Assembly (NCBI GenBank): GCA_947495685.1
Contig: CANLZY010000007.1
Span: forward strand, 1-64,000
Origin: an uncultured Tropicimonas sp.
GTDB lineage: Bacteria > Pseudomonadota > Alphaproteobacteria > Rhodobacterales > Rhodobacteraceae
DNA: 64,000 nucleotides
Reading direction: 5' to 3'
In this document: one piece after another, positions 1 through 7,483 of the stretch
Layout of the letters: the number at the start of each line of letters is the position of its first letter
Numbering within the stretch: the stretch's first letter is position 1
Notes under the pieces: model-generated
Seen by the model: the letters and a program-made list of their open reading frames with translations, nothing else
Told to the model about the DNA's origin: nothing
Database searches by the model: none
Program-made: the position numbers and the translations under genes

Positions 1-326
1 TCAGAAAGACAGGCACGGACATCGGCTCGGTTCCAGACATCCGGGCACCGCACCGGAATCTCCAGCCGAAACACTCGACGCCAGTCTTCGCCGAATCCGG
101 CATCGGTGGCGCCCCCCCTGCTCATGGCGCAATCGGCGGCATAGGCTGTTGCGGCGACGTCCAGCAAGTCATGAACCACGTCAGGCAGGTTTGCCACCAG
201 GTCCTGTTGCAGCATTCCAACCCGGAAGGTCATCCGGATTGGTTTGCCGTCGATAGTCAGGGACAGTTGTTCTGTGCCGCCGACCAACGGGCCTTCCAAC
301 CGAACAAGGACGGGCTCACGCAGCAT
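1..326 (-). CDS. Partial gene, N-terminus of a QueC-like (QatC-like) protein (tentative)
   Basis: Only the first 108 codons are visible; the rest lies beyond the left edge. The ATG at 326 overlaps the end of the upstream gene by 11 bases, so the two are translationally coupled. The visible part has a beta-rich start followed by DLLDVAATAYAADCAMSRGG (about residues 52-71) and WRRVFRLEIPVRCPDVW (about 82-98). I recall this pattern from the N-terminal extension of 7-cyano-7-deazaguanine-synthase-like proteins found in anti-phage loci (Qat type). The PP-loop that would prove this lies outside the window, so the assignment is an inference from memory. It could equally be an unrelated accessory protein. 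Confidence 0.4.
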   Translation of the reverse strand, partial: MLREPVLVRLEGPLVGGTEQLSLTIDGKPIRMTFRVGMLQQDLVANLPDVVHDLLDVAATAYAADCAMSRGGATDAGFGEDWRRVFRLEIPVRCPDVWNRADVRACLS

Positions 327-1089
327 TGCCCTGGCGTTCCAGTTCGCCGCGAAGCTTCTGCATCGAATAGTCTGTGAACCGGCGAATGCTCTCGGGCGTC
401 AACCCGTCACCCTGCCAGACAGTCTTGCCGTACCATCCGCCGGCATAGGTTTCCACGATACGTGCCGACTCGTAGGTGTGCCGGTCCAATGCCCGATCAA
501 AGGCTACCCGATCCGCATCCGACGCAAACCGCTGACCGGGGCCGACGTGGTTCGAAAGCTCACGGCTGAGATAATATTGCAGGGTCTGGTTGACGACATG
601 GGCAAAGAACCCGCGGGCAAACCGCGCAAAACCATCGCCGGACGACAATTGGCCCAGGGACCGGCGGATCTCGGCCGCTGTCGGTTCAAACAGACTTGGC
701 AATGAGTGATCGAAGTATTCGGACAGCGACGTCAGCAGAGCCGTCTGCCCAATCTCGCCAAGGTCGGACCGAAACCCCAGCCGCAGACTTTTTTCATCAA
801 TCGCCTGCGTGATCCCGGACAGGACTCCGGGAACACTGTCGAGATCGGTGATCCCGCGCGCCGCCATGGCGTCCTGAAAGCCCGGTCCCCTGGCGTCCTG
901 CGGAAGACGTGCAAGCAGGTCCACAATGGCAAGAAAGAGGGGGTCCTTCGGCGCCGTCTTCAACGACTCCCTAGAGGCATCGACAGCCTTCGACGCAACA
1001 ACCTCAACAGACGCATCCGTCTGCAGAAGATCCACAACCTCCCGCCACTTCCGCGTCCGCGGCAACACACCTAGCCGGATATGACCCAA
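316..1089 (-). CDS. Hypothetical protein, partner of the QueC-like gene
   Basis: A 257-residue, mostly helical soluble protein with no signal peptide, membrane segment or domain I can name. It opens with MGHIRLGVLPRTRKWREVV and carries a run rich in aromatic and charged residues near positions 155-190 (FARFARGFFAHVVNQTLQYY, then RELSNHVGPGQRF). The start is a TTG at 1089 preceded by a strong GGAGGGGAG ribosome site; no ATG or GTG lies in frame nearby. Its end overlaps the next gene by 11 bases. Position beside a tRNA 3' end and coupling to a QueC-like gene suggest an accessory, possibly defence-related, module. Function unknown. Confidence 0.65.
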   Translation of the reverse strand: MGHIRLGVLPRTRKWREVVDLLQTDASVEVVASKAVDASRESLKTAPKDPLFLAIVDLLARLPQDARGPGFQDAMAARGITDLDSVPGVLSGITQAIDEKSLRLGFRSDLGEIGQTALLTSLSEYFDHSLPSLFEPTAAEIRRSLGQLSSGDGFARFARGFFAHVVNQTLQYYLSRELSNHVGPGQRFASDADRVAFDRALDRHTYESARIVETYAGGWYGKTVWQGDGLTPESIRRFTDYSMQKLRGELERQGNAA

Positions 1090-1155
1090 ATCATCACTCC
1101 CCTCCCACGAGAGGACTCCGAACCGGGCATCAATGCCACTGGGAAAAATGTCTCA

Positions 1156-1228
1156 GGTGCGATCAAAGTTGAGAAATGATCGCCCGCACCGAACAGCGTT
1201 CGCAAAACGGTGCGATCCCGGTGCGATC
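1156..1228. repeat. Three direct copies of GGTGCGATC near the tRNA 3' end
   Basis: Exact copies lie at 1156-1164, 1209-1217 and 1220-1228; a near-inverted form (GATCGCCCGCACC) lies at 1179-1191. They fill the gap between the accessory gene pair and the 3' end of tRNA-Thr. Short repeats at such a place can be integrase or excisionase arm sites, but no integrase is in the window, so this role is only a guess. Confidence 0.45.
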
Positions 1229-1277
1229 TGGCACAAACTCCGCCAAACTGAAAACACATCTAACTGTCTGATTTTAT

Positions 1278-1353
1278 TGGTGCCGCTGAAGGGACTCGAA
1301 CCCCCGACCCCATCATTACGAATGACGTGCTCTACCATCTGAGCTACAGCGGC
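1278..1353 (-). tRNA. tRNA-Thr (anticodon CGT)
   Basis: A 76-base cloverleaf. The acceptor stem pairs GCCGCTG with CAGCGGC, followed by discriminator A and an encoded CCA. The D arm contains TAGCTCAGATGGTAGAGCA. The anticodon stem CGTCA/TGATG encloses the loop TTCGTAA, giving anticodon CGT (threonine, ACG codons). The T arm contains GGTTCGAGTCC. Its 3' end faces the accessory gene pair at 1-1089, the usual geometry for an element integrated at a tRNA gene. Confidence 0.97.
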
Positions 1354-1404
1354 CACCTTGTTCTTCAGAGGCCGATGGAAGGCCCCGCCTGTTACAGCGT
1401 TGCG

Positions 1405-1432
1405 CTTTTACCAGATTGTCCTGCAACGTCAA
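1405..1432 (-). promoter_or_regulatory. Likely promoter of tRNA-Thr
   Basis: Read on the minus strand, a -35 box TTGACG (1432-1427) and a -10 box TAAAAG (1410-1405) are separated by 16 bases. The -10 box ends about 50 bases upstream of the mature tRNA 5' end. Confidence 0.5.
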
Positions 1433-1560
1433 TCGACGAAATTCGGCCTTGGTCCCATCGGATCCGGCCGCGTGATCCTTGCGGATTCGAGCCTTCCTCG
1501 GCACTCGGTTGGACGTCGAAGGAAAGATGCCAGTCGTTGCCGTTGGAGGATTCGACAATG

Positions 1561-1591
1561 AAAAAAAGGCCCGCCCCTTTCGGGACGAGCC
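1561..1591 (-). terminator. Intrinsic terminator of the secreted repeat-protein gene
   Basis: On the minus strand a 10-base-pair stem (GGCTCGTCCC with GGGGCGGGCC, two G-T pairs) closes a GAAA tetraloop and is followed by seven T residues. It lies 30 bases after the stop codon of the gene at 1622-2068. Confidence 0.85.
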
Positions 1592-1621
1592 TTAAGAGTG
1601 GCGGGTGTCTTTGGCGGAGGG

Positions 1622-2068
1622 TCAGCTGTCGCGACCGTTCCCCGAGGACTGCACGGATTTCAGCTTGACCAGCTCGGCCAGCGAGTAATCGGCCGCATCA
1701 ACACCGAGCGACGCGGCGAGCTGGGCTTGTCCGGCAGAAACGCCGCTCTTGGTGGACACGGTGAAGGTGTCGGATCCACCGGTCTTGCGGAGGAAATTGG
1801 CGGTGGCGTGCTCGTCGTCCTGCTCGGCGGAGCGCAGCGCGTTGGCCTGCACGGTGGCGTCATCGACGTTGTCGAACCCGCCCGGATTGCTGCGGATGGC
1901 ATTCGCGGCGGCATGGTTGTCGGTCTCGATGGCGCTGCGCAGGGCGACCAGTTCGGCGGTGGTGTAGGTGCCGGGCTCGACGTTCAGCTGCTGTGCAAGC
2001 TGGTCGGAGGCGAAGGCCGGAGCGGCCAGCGAGAGGACGAGGGCGGTGGTGAGGACGATGCGGTTCAT
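1622..2068 (-). CDS. Small secreted protein with two internal repeats, function unknown
   Basis: A 148-residue protein starting at ATG 2068 after an AGAAGGAT ribosome site. It begins with a clear Sec signal peptide (MNRIVLTTALVLSLAAPAFA). The mature part has two related blocks, QLAQQLNVEPGTYTTAELVA near the start and QLAASLGVDAADYSLAELVK near the end, linked by an acidic, alanine-rich helical stretch. It has no cysteines or catalytic motif. It is monocistronic, with its own terminator. I do not recognise the family; a periplasmic stress or structural role is possible but unsupported. Confidence 0.8.
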   Translation of the reverse strand: MNRIVLTTALVLSLAAPAFASDQLAQQLNVEPGTYTTAELVALRSAIETDNHAAANAIRSNPGGFDNVDDATVQANALRSAEQDDEHATANFLRKTGGSDTFTVSTKSGVSAGQAQLAASLGVDAADYSLAELVKLKSVQSSGNGRDS

Positions 2069-2553
2069 GGGGATAATCCTTCTTGATGCGTTGTGTCGTT
2101 GATGCGGTTGTTTACGGTGACGGCGCTTGCTGCGCCTTCGATGAGAGGGAGATAGGGTCCCGCTCACCGAACAGAAACCGTTGTAAATACCCAGTTCATG
2201 TGCGCAGGTGCACATCACAGAATGCGGAGCAGGGGTTGGCAAGAACCGCGACCTTGCAGGCGAAAGCAGAAACCCAAACGAGGTTCCCTTGGCCGCCTGC
2301 TCAACAACCAAAGCGTGCTGAGCCCAGTTCATTACGGGGGCGTCACGTTGCCGATCTTTTTCGGGCTGGTTCCGTCGCGGATCGAACGGGTTTTTGCGGA
2401 AATCGAACCTCCGCCAGATCTTTGGATCACGAATTGACACCGCTGACGCGGAGAGCGCCTCGGCCTCCTTGTGTGCCGGCTGGCTGAAAGCATTGAATTT
2501 GGTGCCTCAACGCCGTATCTGAGCGAAAACCCCTGTAGAAAAGTCCCCAAAAA
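2069..2553. other. Divergent intergenic region with an 18-base palindrome at 2198-2215
   Basis: This 485-base gap separates the secreted repeat protein (leftward) from rnd (rightward). The reading frames in it have no credible start or family resemblance. The one notable site is ATGTGCGCAGGTGCACAT at 2198-2215, a perfect 6-base inverted repeat with a 6-base centre. Its TGTGC-N6-GCACA core resembles the spacing of CRP/FNR-family operators. It sits about 130 bases upstream of the leftward gene. Confidence 0.4.
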
Positions 2554-3165
2554 ATGGCCATCCATCTATACCAGAACGACCTTCCCGACGGCCTGGACCT
2601 CGGGGCCATTGTTGCGATCGACTGCGAAACGATGGGGCTTGAACCCCACCGGGACCGCCTGTGTCTGATTCAGCTGTCCGGTGGCGATGGCAATGCCCAC
2701 CTGGTCCAGGTTGCTCTGGGCCAGACAGAGGCCCCGAACCTTTCGGCACTGCTGACCAATCCGAAGGTGCTCAAGCTGTTCCACTTTGGCCGGTTCGACA
2801 TTGCCGCGATGTATCACGCCTTTGGCGCACTGGCCGCGCCGGTCTATTGCACCAAGATCGCGTCCAAGATGGTGCGCACCTATACTGACCGCCACGGGTT
2901 GCGAAATCTGTGTCAGGAACTGATCGGCGTCGACATTTCCAAGATGCAGCAGTCCAGCGACTGGGGCGCGGCGGAGCTGACCCAGGCCCAGCTGGAATAC
3001 GCGGCCTCGGACGTGCTGTACTTGCACCGGCTGCGCGAAGAACTGAACCGCCGCCTCGCCCGTGAAGGCCGCACCGATCTGGCCCAGTCCTGTTTCGATT
3101 TCCTGCCCACCCGCGCCCGTCTCGATCTGGCCGGTTGGCCCGAGATCGACATCTTTTCGCATTGA
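2554..3165 (+). CDS. rnd: Ribonuclease D, short form
   Basis: A 203-residue 3'-5' exonuclease of the DEDDy class, which trims tRNA and other RNA 3' ends. Motif Exo I is IDCETMGLEP (about residues 23-32), Exo II is the LFHFGRFDIAAM stretch (about 74-85), and Exo III is YAASDVLYLHRL (about 149-160) with the tyrosine that defines DEDDy enzymes. It lacks the C-terminal HRDC domains of the E. coli enzyme, as is normal for the short alphaproteobacterial form. It lies 7 bases upstream of kdsD and probably shares its transcript. The ribosome site at the ATG is weak. Confidence 0.93.
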   Translation: MAIHLYQNDLPDGLDLGAIVAIDCETMGLEPHRDRLCLIQLSGGDGNAHLVQVALGQTEAPNLSALLTNPKVLKLFHFGRFDIAAMYHAFGALAAPVYCTKIASKMVRTYTDRHGLRNLCQELIGVDISKMQQSSDWGAAELTQAQLEYAASDVLYLHRLREELNRRLAREGRTDLAQSCFDFLPTRARLDLAGWPEIDIFSH

Positions 3166-3172
3166 GGACCAC

Positions 3173-4150
3173 ATGACCGACGCGCCCGACCCGGACACCC
3201 TGCTGACCACCGGCCGTCGCGTGGTCCGCCGGGAGGCCGAAGCGCTGGCCCTGCTGGCGGATGCGCTTGGCCCGACCTTTGCCGAGGCCGTGTCGCTGAT
3301 CCTGCAGGCACACGGTCGGGTGATCGTCTCCGGCATGGGCAAATCCGGACATATCGCTCGCAAGCTGGCGGCGACGCTGGCATCGACCGGGACACCGGCC
3401 CATTTCGTGCATCCCGCCGAGGCCAGCCACGGCGACCTTGGCATGATGGCCACCGGCGACGTGGCGTTGTTGTTGTCCAACTCCGGCGAGACACCGGAAT
3501 TGGCCGACATGATCGCTTATACCCGCCGGTTTCATATCCCACTGATCGGGATCGCCGGGCGGGCAAGCAGCACACTGCTGACCCGCTCCGACGTGGCCAT
3601 CCTGCTGCCCAATGCTCCAGAGGCCTGCGAGACCGGCATCGTGCCGACGACGTCAACGACGATGACGCTCGCGCTTGGAGATGCGCTGGCCGTCGCCCTG
3701 ATGGAGCATCGCCGCTTTACCCCCGACAAGTTCCGCGAATTCCACCCGGGCGGCAGCTTGGGCGCACAACTCGCGCGGGTGGGCGACCTGATGCACGCTG
3801 AGGGTTCGGTTCCGCTGGTCAGCCGTGACACCGTGATGGGGGACGCGCTGCTGGTAATGACGCAGAAGGGCTTTGGAGTGGTTGGCGTCACCGACGACTC
3901 TGGCAGCTTGCTGGGGATCGTGACCGACGGCGACCTGCGACGGCATATGCAGGGGTTGCTGGAGATGACAGCCGAGGCTGTGATGACTGTTGCCCCACGC
4001 ACCATTGAGCCCGACGCCTTGGCCGAAGAAGCCCTCGCCGAAATGAACGATCGCAAGATCACTTGCCTCTTCGTCGTCGCCCCCGACGGATTGGGGCAGC
4101 CCGTCGGCATCTTGCACATTCACGATTGCCTTCGCGCCGGTATCGTCTGA
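3173..4150 (+). CDS. kdsD: Arabinose-5-phosphate isomerase (KpsF/GutQ family)
   Basis: A 325-residue cytoplasmic enzyme that converts ribulose-5-phosphate to arabinose-5-phosphate, the first step toward Kdo of LPS. The N-terminal SIS sugar-isomerase domain is marked by VIVSGMGKSGHIARKL and HPAEASHGDLGM. Two CBS domains occupy the C-terminal third (from about residue 205). The start ATG at 3173 follows GAGGACC. It heads the run kdsD-lptC-lptA-lptB, so Kdo supply and LPS transport are encoded together; kdsB lies at 15052-15852. Confidence 0.95.
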   Translation: MTDAPDPDTLLTTGRRVVRREAEALALLADALGPTFAEAVSLILQAHGRVIVSGMGKSGHIARKLAATLASTGTPAHFVHPAEASHGDLGMMATGDVALLLSNSGETPELADMIAYTRRFHIPLIGIAGRASSTLLTRSDVAILLPNAPEACETGIVPTTSTTMTLALGDALAVALMEHRRFTPDKFREFHPGGSLGAQLARVGDLMHAEGSVPLVSRDTVMGDALLVMTQKGFGVVGVTDDSGSLLGIVTDGDLRRHMQGLLEMTAEAVMTVAPRTIEPDALAEEALAEMNDRKITCLFVVAPDGLGQPVGILHIHDCLRAGIV

Positions 4151-4154
4151 CGCG

Positions 4155-4778
4155 ATGGCTGCGCCCGACAACCTCCATTCCCACGTCGTCTCCTGGCTGA
4201 AGATCATTCTGCCACTTACGGCTCTGGCGCTGTTGTCGACGTTGTTCCTGATTGCCCGCACCGGCGATCCGGACGCCACGCTGCCCTTTTCGGAATCCGA
4301 TCTGAAGGAGATGGCCAGCGAACAGCGGGTTGACGCGCCCGAGTTCGCCGGCGTCACCGAAGAAGGCCGCTCTATCCGGGTGTCCGCCCTGTCGGCCACG
4401 CCGCGTGACGGCAGCAACGACGTCATCGACGCCAGCCAATTGACCGGGACGGTCGACACAGGGGATGGTGGCCATATCGACATCACCTCGGACATGGGCA
4501 CGGTTCTGATGGATCAATCCATCACAGTGTTGAAAGGCAACGTCCGGATCGTGACCTCGACCGGTTACACCATCGACACCGAAGAGCTCACGACCTCGAT
4601 GGATCAGACCCACATGGAAACCACGGGGGCCGTGGTCGCCGTGGGGCCTCCCGGGACCATTCACGCCAGGAAAATGATCGTGACACCATCGGGCGGCGAC
4701 GGAGAAGAAACCGCCGAAGACGTAAGTGTGGTTTTCAAGGGCGGGGTGAAACTGATATACGTTCCGCAAATTCAATAA
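4155..4778 (+). CDS. lptC: LPS export periplasmic protein LptC
   Basis: A 207-residue bitopic inner-membrane protein. One transmembrane helix near residues 15-35 (LKIILPLTALALLSTLFLIA) anchors a periplasmic beta-jellyroll domain that passes LPS from LptBFG to LptA. The sequence is poorly conserved, as is usual for LptC; the call rests on topology, size and position between kdsD and lptA. It starts 4 bases after kdsD and ends 11 bases before lptA. Confidence 0.88.
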   Translation: MAAPDNLHSHVVSWLKIILPLTALALLSTLFLIARTGDPDATLPFSESDLKEMASEQRVDAPEFAGVTEEGRSIRVSALSATPRDGSNDVIDASQLTGTVDTGDGGHIDITSDMGTVLMDQSITVLKGNVRIVTSTGYTIDTEELTTSMDQTHMETTGAVVAVGPPGTIHARKMIVTPSGGDGEETAEDVSVVFKGGVKLIYVPQIQ

Positions 4779-4789
4779 GGTGCTGCCCC

Positions 4790-5305
4790 GTGAATTTCCG
4801 AATGTCCCTGATCGCCGCCGCTCTGGCATGTCTTCCGATGAGCGCTCTTGCGCAGGGGGCGCAGTTCGGGTTTGGCGGCGCCGATTATGACCGGACCCAA
4901 CCGGTCGAGGTGACAGCCGACCAACTGGACGTGAACCAGACCGACGGCAAGGCGCGATTCACCGGAAATGTCGTGATCGGCCAGGGCGAAATGCGCATGA
5001 CCGGCGCGGTGGTCGATGTTGAATACGGCGAGAACGCCATTACCGCCGAAACCGAAGTCCGGCGCCTGCATGCCACCGGCGGCGTCACGCTGTTCAACGG
5101 CTCCGAGGCGGCCGAGGCCCAAGAGGCCGTCTATACAATCGAATCCGGTGTGGTGGTGATGACCGGGGATGTCGTGATGACCCAGGGCGACAACGCCATG
5201 GCCGGAGAAAAGCTGACGGTGAACCTTGAGACCGGAACCGGTGTGATGGAAGGCCGCGTCCGTGTCGTGTTCAAATCCGGGACCCCGCCGGTGAAGCCCC
5301 AATGA
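4790..5305 (+). CDS. lptA: LPS transport periplasmic bridge protein LptA
   Basis: A 171-residue periplasmic OstA-like protein that polymerises into the bridge carrying LPS to the outer membrane. A signal peptide ends near ALAQG, followed by repeated beta strands such as [20 protein letters not shown] and [16 protein letters not shown] typical of the fold. The chosen start is GTG at 4790, 9 bases after AAGG; an ATG at 4802 is possible but has a poorer ribosome site. The stop overlaps the lptB start by 4 bases. Confidence 0.92.
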   Translation: MNFRMSLIAAALACLPMSALAQGAQFGFGGADYDRTQPVEVTADQLDVNQTDGKARFTGNVVIGQGEMRMTGAVVDVEYGENAITAETEVRRLHATGGVTLFNGSEAAEAQEAVYTIESGVVVMTGDVVMTQGDNAMAGEKLTVNLETGTGVMEGRVRVVFKSGTPPVKPQ

Positions 5306-6066
5306 AGCGCTCCGAACGGGGGTTGACGATTGCTGCGGGCTCGACCGGCCTTCAGGTCGTACAGCTGCGCAAGAGCTACCGCCGCCGCCCTGTGATTCAC
5401 GATGTCACCTTGGAGCTTCAACGTGGCGAGGTTGTTGCGCTGCTTGGCCCAAACGGATCGGGCAAGACGACCTGTTTCTACTCCATCGCGGGCCTCGTGA
5501 CCCCCGAATCCGGCCTGGTGCAGATCGACGGGCGCGACGTGACCACCCTGCCGATGTATCGCCGGGCACGGTACGGCATCGGCTACCTGCCGCAGGAAGT
5601 GTCGATCTTTCGCGGGATGTCCGTCGAAGACAATATCACGGCCATTCTCGAAATCGTCATCCGCGACCGGCACAAGCGCCGCGAACGCCTGGAAGCGCTG
5701 CTGTCGGAGTTCGGTATCGAACATCTTCGGCGCGCGTCGGCCCTGTCGTTGTCGGGCGGAGAACGCCGCCGGGTCGAGATCGCGCGCTGCCTTGCCGCCG
5801 AACCGAAGTACCTTCTGCTGGACGAACCCTTTGCCGGGGTTGATCCGATCTCGGTCGGGGACATCAGGCATCTGGTGACAGACCTGAAAAACCGCGGCAT
5901 CGGCGTGCTGATCACCGACCACAACGTTCGGGAAACACTGGAGATCGTCGACCGGGCCTATATCCTGCACGACGGTCAGGTCCTGATGAGCGGCACCGCC
6001 GAGGATGTGGTGCGCGACGAAAACGTGCGCCGGGTCTATCTTGGCCAGAATTTTCGGATCAGTTGA
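5302..6066 (+). CDS. lptB: LPS export ABC transporter ATPase LptB
   Basis: A 254-residue cytoplasmic ATPase that powers LPS extraction with LptF and LptG (not in this window). Walker A is GPNGSGKTT, the Q-loop lies in YLPQEVSIF, the signature is [15 protein letters not shown], Walker B is [13 protein letters not shown] and the switch histidine is in [10 protein letters not shown]. It overlaps lptA by 4 bases and is the last gene of the LPS run. In many proteobacteria rpoN follows; here a 331-base gap follows instead. Confidence 0.97.
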   Translation: MKRSERGLTIAAGSTGLQVVQLRKSYRRRPVIHDVTLELQRGEVVALLGPNGSGKTTCFYSIAGLVTPESGLVQIDGRDVTTLPMYRRARYGIGYLPQEVSIFRGMSVEDNITAILEIVIRDRHKRRERLEALLSEFGIEHLRRASALSLSGGERRRVEIARCLAAEPKYLLLDEPFAGVDPISVGDIRHLVTDLKNRGIGVLITDHNVRETLEIVDRAYILHDGQVLMSGTAEDVVRDENVRRVYLGQNFRIS

Positions 6067-6397
6067 TCGCTGCCACCGTCATTCATCAGCACAGACGGAG
6101 ACAAGTCTGGCCGAATTGATGCGGATCATGGACGGCCAAACACAATTCGGCATCCAATCAAGACATGATTTCGTCCCGAATCTGCGGCAGGATGCGTTGA
6201 CATCGAACGTCGAACCGTCGCCAAATACAGAAAATGCCCGAGCATGCAGTCATCAGATCCCCCAGGACGCCCAGCCGCTCTCTCCGGAGCCGGCGCGCCC
6301 GGGACAGCAGAGCGCAATCCCTGAAACTTTTCTCTTTCCATCCGGGTTCGCCCAAAGGAAGTTGGACGAACCCTTAACTTCAACCTCAGGAGGCGAC
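6067..6397. other. Gap between lptB and hpf, at the usual position of rpoN
   Basis: These 331 bases hold no convincing gene. The only continuous frame runs out of the end of lptB's region into hpf and shows no similarity to sigma-54. A TTGACA at 6197-6202 could be a -35 box for hpf, but no good -10 box sits at 16-18 bases. A strong AGGAGG ribosome site for hpf lies at 6388-6393. Confidence 0.5.
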
Positions 6398-6976
6398 ATG
6401 CGCTATCAGATCAGCGGTCACCAGATCGACATCGGGGAATCCCTAACCACCCATGTCAAAAAGGAACTTGCCGAAGCGGTCGGAAAGTATTCCGATCGAC
6501 CCACGGATTGTCAGGTGATCTTTTCGAAGCGCGGCCACGAGTACATGTGCGAGACGACCGTACACCTCTCGACGGGCTTGAACGCAAAAGCAAGCGGGCG
6601 GGCATCCGAGATCTATGCAGCATTCGACGATTGCCGCGAGAAACTCGAAAAACAGCTGCGCAGATACAAACGCCGGCTGAAGGACCACTACAAGGATCGC
6701 AAGGAGCCGGTTGAAGTCTTTGGCGCAGCCTCGTATATCCTCGCCGCATCTGACGATGGGGCAGACGGGCAGGAACCCGAGACGCTCCAACCGATGATCA
6801 TCGCGGAGATGCAAACCCAGATTCCCACGTTGTCGGTGGGCGAGGCTGTGATGCACATGGAACTCGCCGGTGCGCCGGTTCTGGTTTTTCGTCCCGAAGG
6901 TGAAGCCGCCGTCAACGTGGTCTACCGCCGCGAAGATGGCAACATAGGCTGGATCGATCCGAAAACCGGACGCTGA
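6398..6976 (+). CDS. hpf: Ribosome hibernation promoting factor, long form
   Basis: A 192-residue protein that dimerises and silences 70S ribosomes in stationary phase or starvation. The N-terminal S30AE domain (about 1-110) begins MRYQISGHQIDIGESL and ends in the basic helix KLEKQLRRYKRRLKDHYKDR. The C-terminal domain (about 133-190, TLSVGEAVMHMELAGAPVLV) is the dimerisation module of long HPF. The ATG at 6398 follows AGGAGG by 4 bases. It is followed 38 bases later by ptsN, a gene order common in proteobacteria. Confidence 0.95.
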   Translation: MRYQISGHQIDIGESLTTHVKKELAEAVGKYSDRPTDCQVIFSKRGHEYMCETTVHLSTGLNAKASGRASEIYAAFDDCREKLEKQLRRYKRRLKDHYKDRKEPVEVFGAASYILAASDDGADGQEPETLQPMIIAEMQTQIPTLSVGEAVMHMELAGAPVLVFRPEGEAAVNVVYRREDGNIGWIDPKTGR

Positions 6977-7014
6977 TCCAGGCACCGGCGTCAGCTCGGA
7001 CACATGGATGGAAC

Positions 7015-7479
7015 ATGGATCTTTCGAAAATTCTGAGACCCGAGGCCGTCAAGGTCATATCCGAGGCGAGCAGCAAGAAACGGCTGTTTCAACGCTTGGG
7101 AGAGATCGCGGAATCCGCCTATTCTCTGGACGGATCGCAGGCGGCCGAAGCGTTGATGGAACGCGAGAGCCTTGGGCCAACAGGCGTGGGACATGGCATT
7201 GCCCTGCCCCACGCACGTCTGGATAACGCCGGCTCGGTTTCAGCTGTTTTCTTCAAGTTGGAGCGCCCGCTCGAATTCGATTCGGTCGACCGCCAGCCTG
7301 TCGATCTGGTCTTTGCACTGTTCGCGCCCGAGGATTCGGGCGTGGAACACCTCAAGGCCCTGGCTTTGATCTCGCGCACAATGCGCAACCCGTCCCTGTG
7401 TTCCAAGCTGCGGGCAAACGACAATCCCATGACCTTGCATACCGTGCTGACGGAAGACGGGTCGCCTCAGGCGGCCTGA
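7015..7479 (+). CDS. ptsN: Nitrogen-PTS regulatory protein EIIA-Ntr
   Basis: A 154-residue EIIA protein of the regulatory, non-transporting phosphotransferase chain (PtsP-NPr-EIIA). The phosphorylated histidine is H66 in GHGIALPHARL. It usually controls potassium transport, nitrogen and envelope responses by protein-protein contact. It follows hpf, as in many proteobacteria. It ends 4 bases before the convergent sulfotransferase gene. Confidence 0.95.
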   Translation: MDLSKILRPEAVKVISEASSKKRLFQRLGEIAESAYSLDGSQAAEALMERESLGPTGVGHGIALPHARLDNAGSVSAVFFKLERPLEFDSVDRQPVDLVFALFAPEDSGVEHLKALALISRTMRNPSLCSKLRANDNPMTLHTVLTEDGSPQAA

Positions 7480-7483
7480 TCTC

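Noticed and set aside
1156-1228. The 9-base repeats as a CRISPR array
   Set aside because: Too short and irregularly spaced; no spacer-sized intervals.
1071-1259. Short minus-strand frame between tRNA-Thr and the accessory genes
   Set aside because: No ribosome site, overlaps the GGTGCGATC repeats, and its sequence resembles nothing. I looked for an integrase fragment here and saw none.
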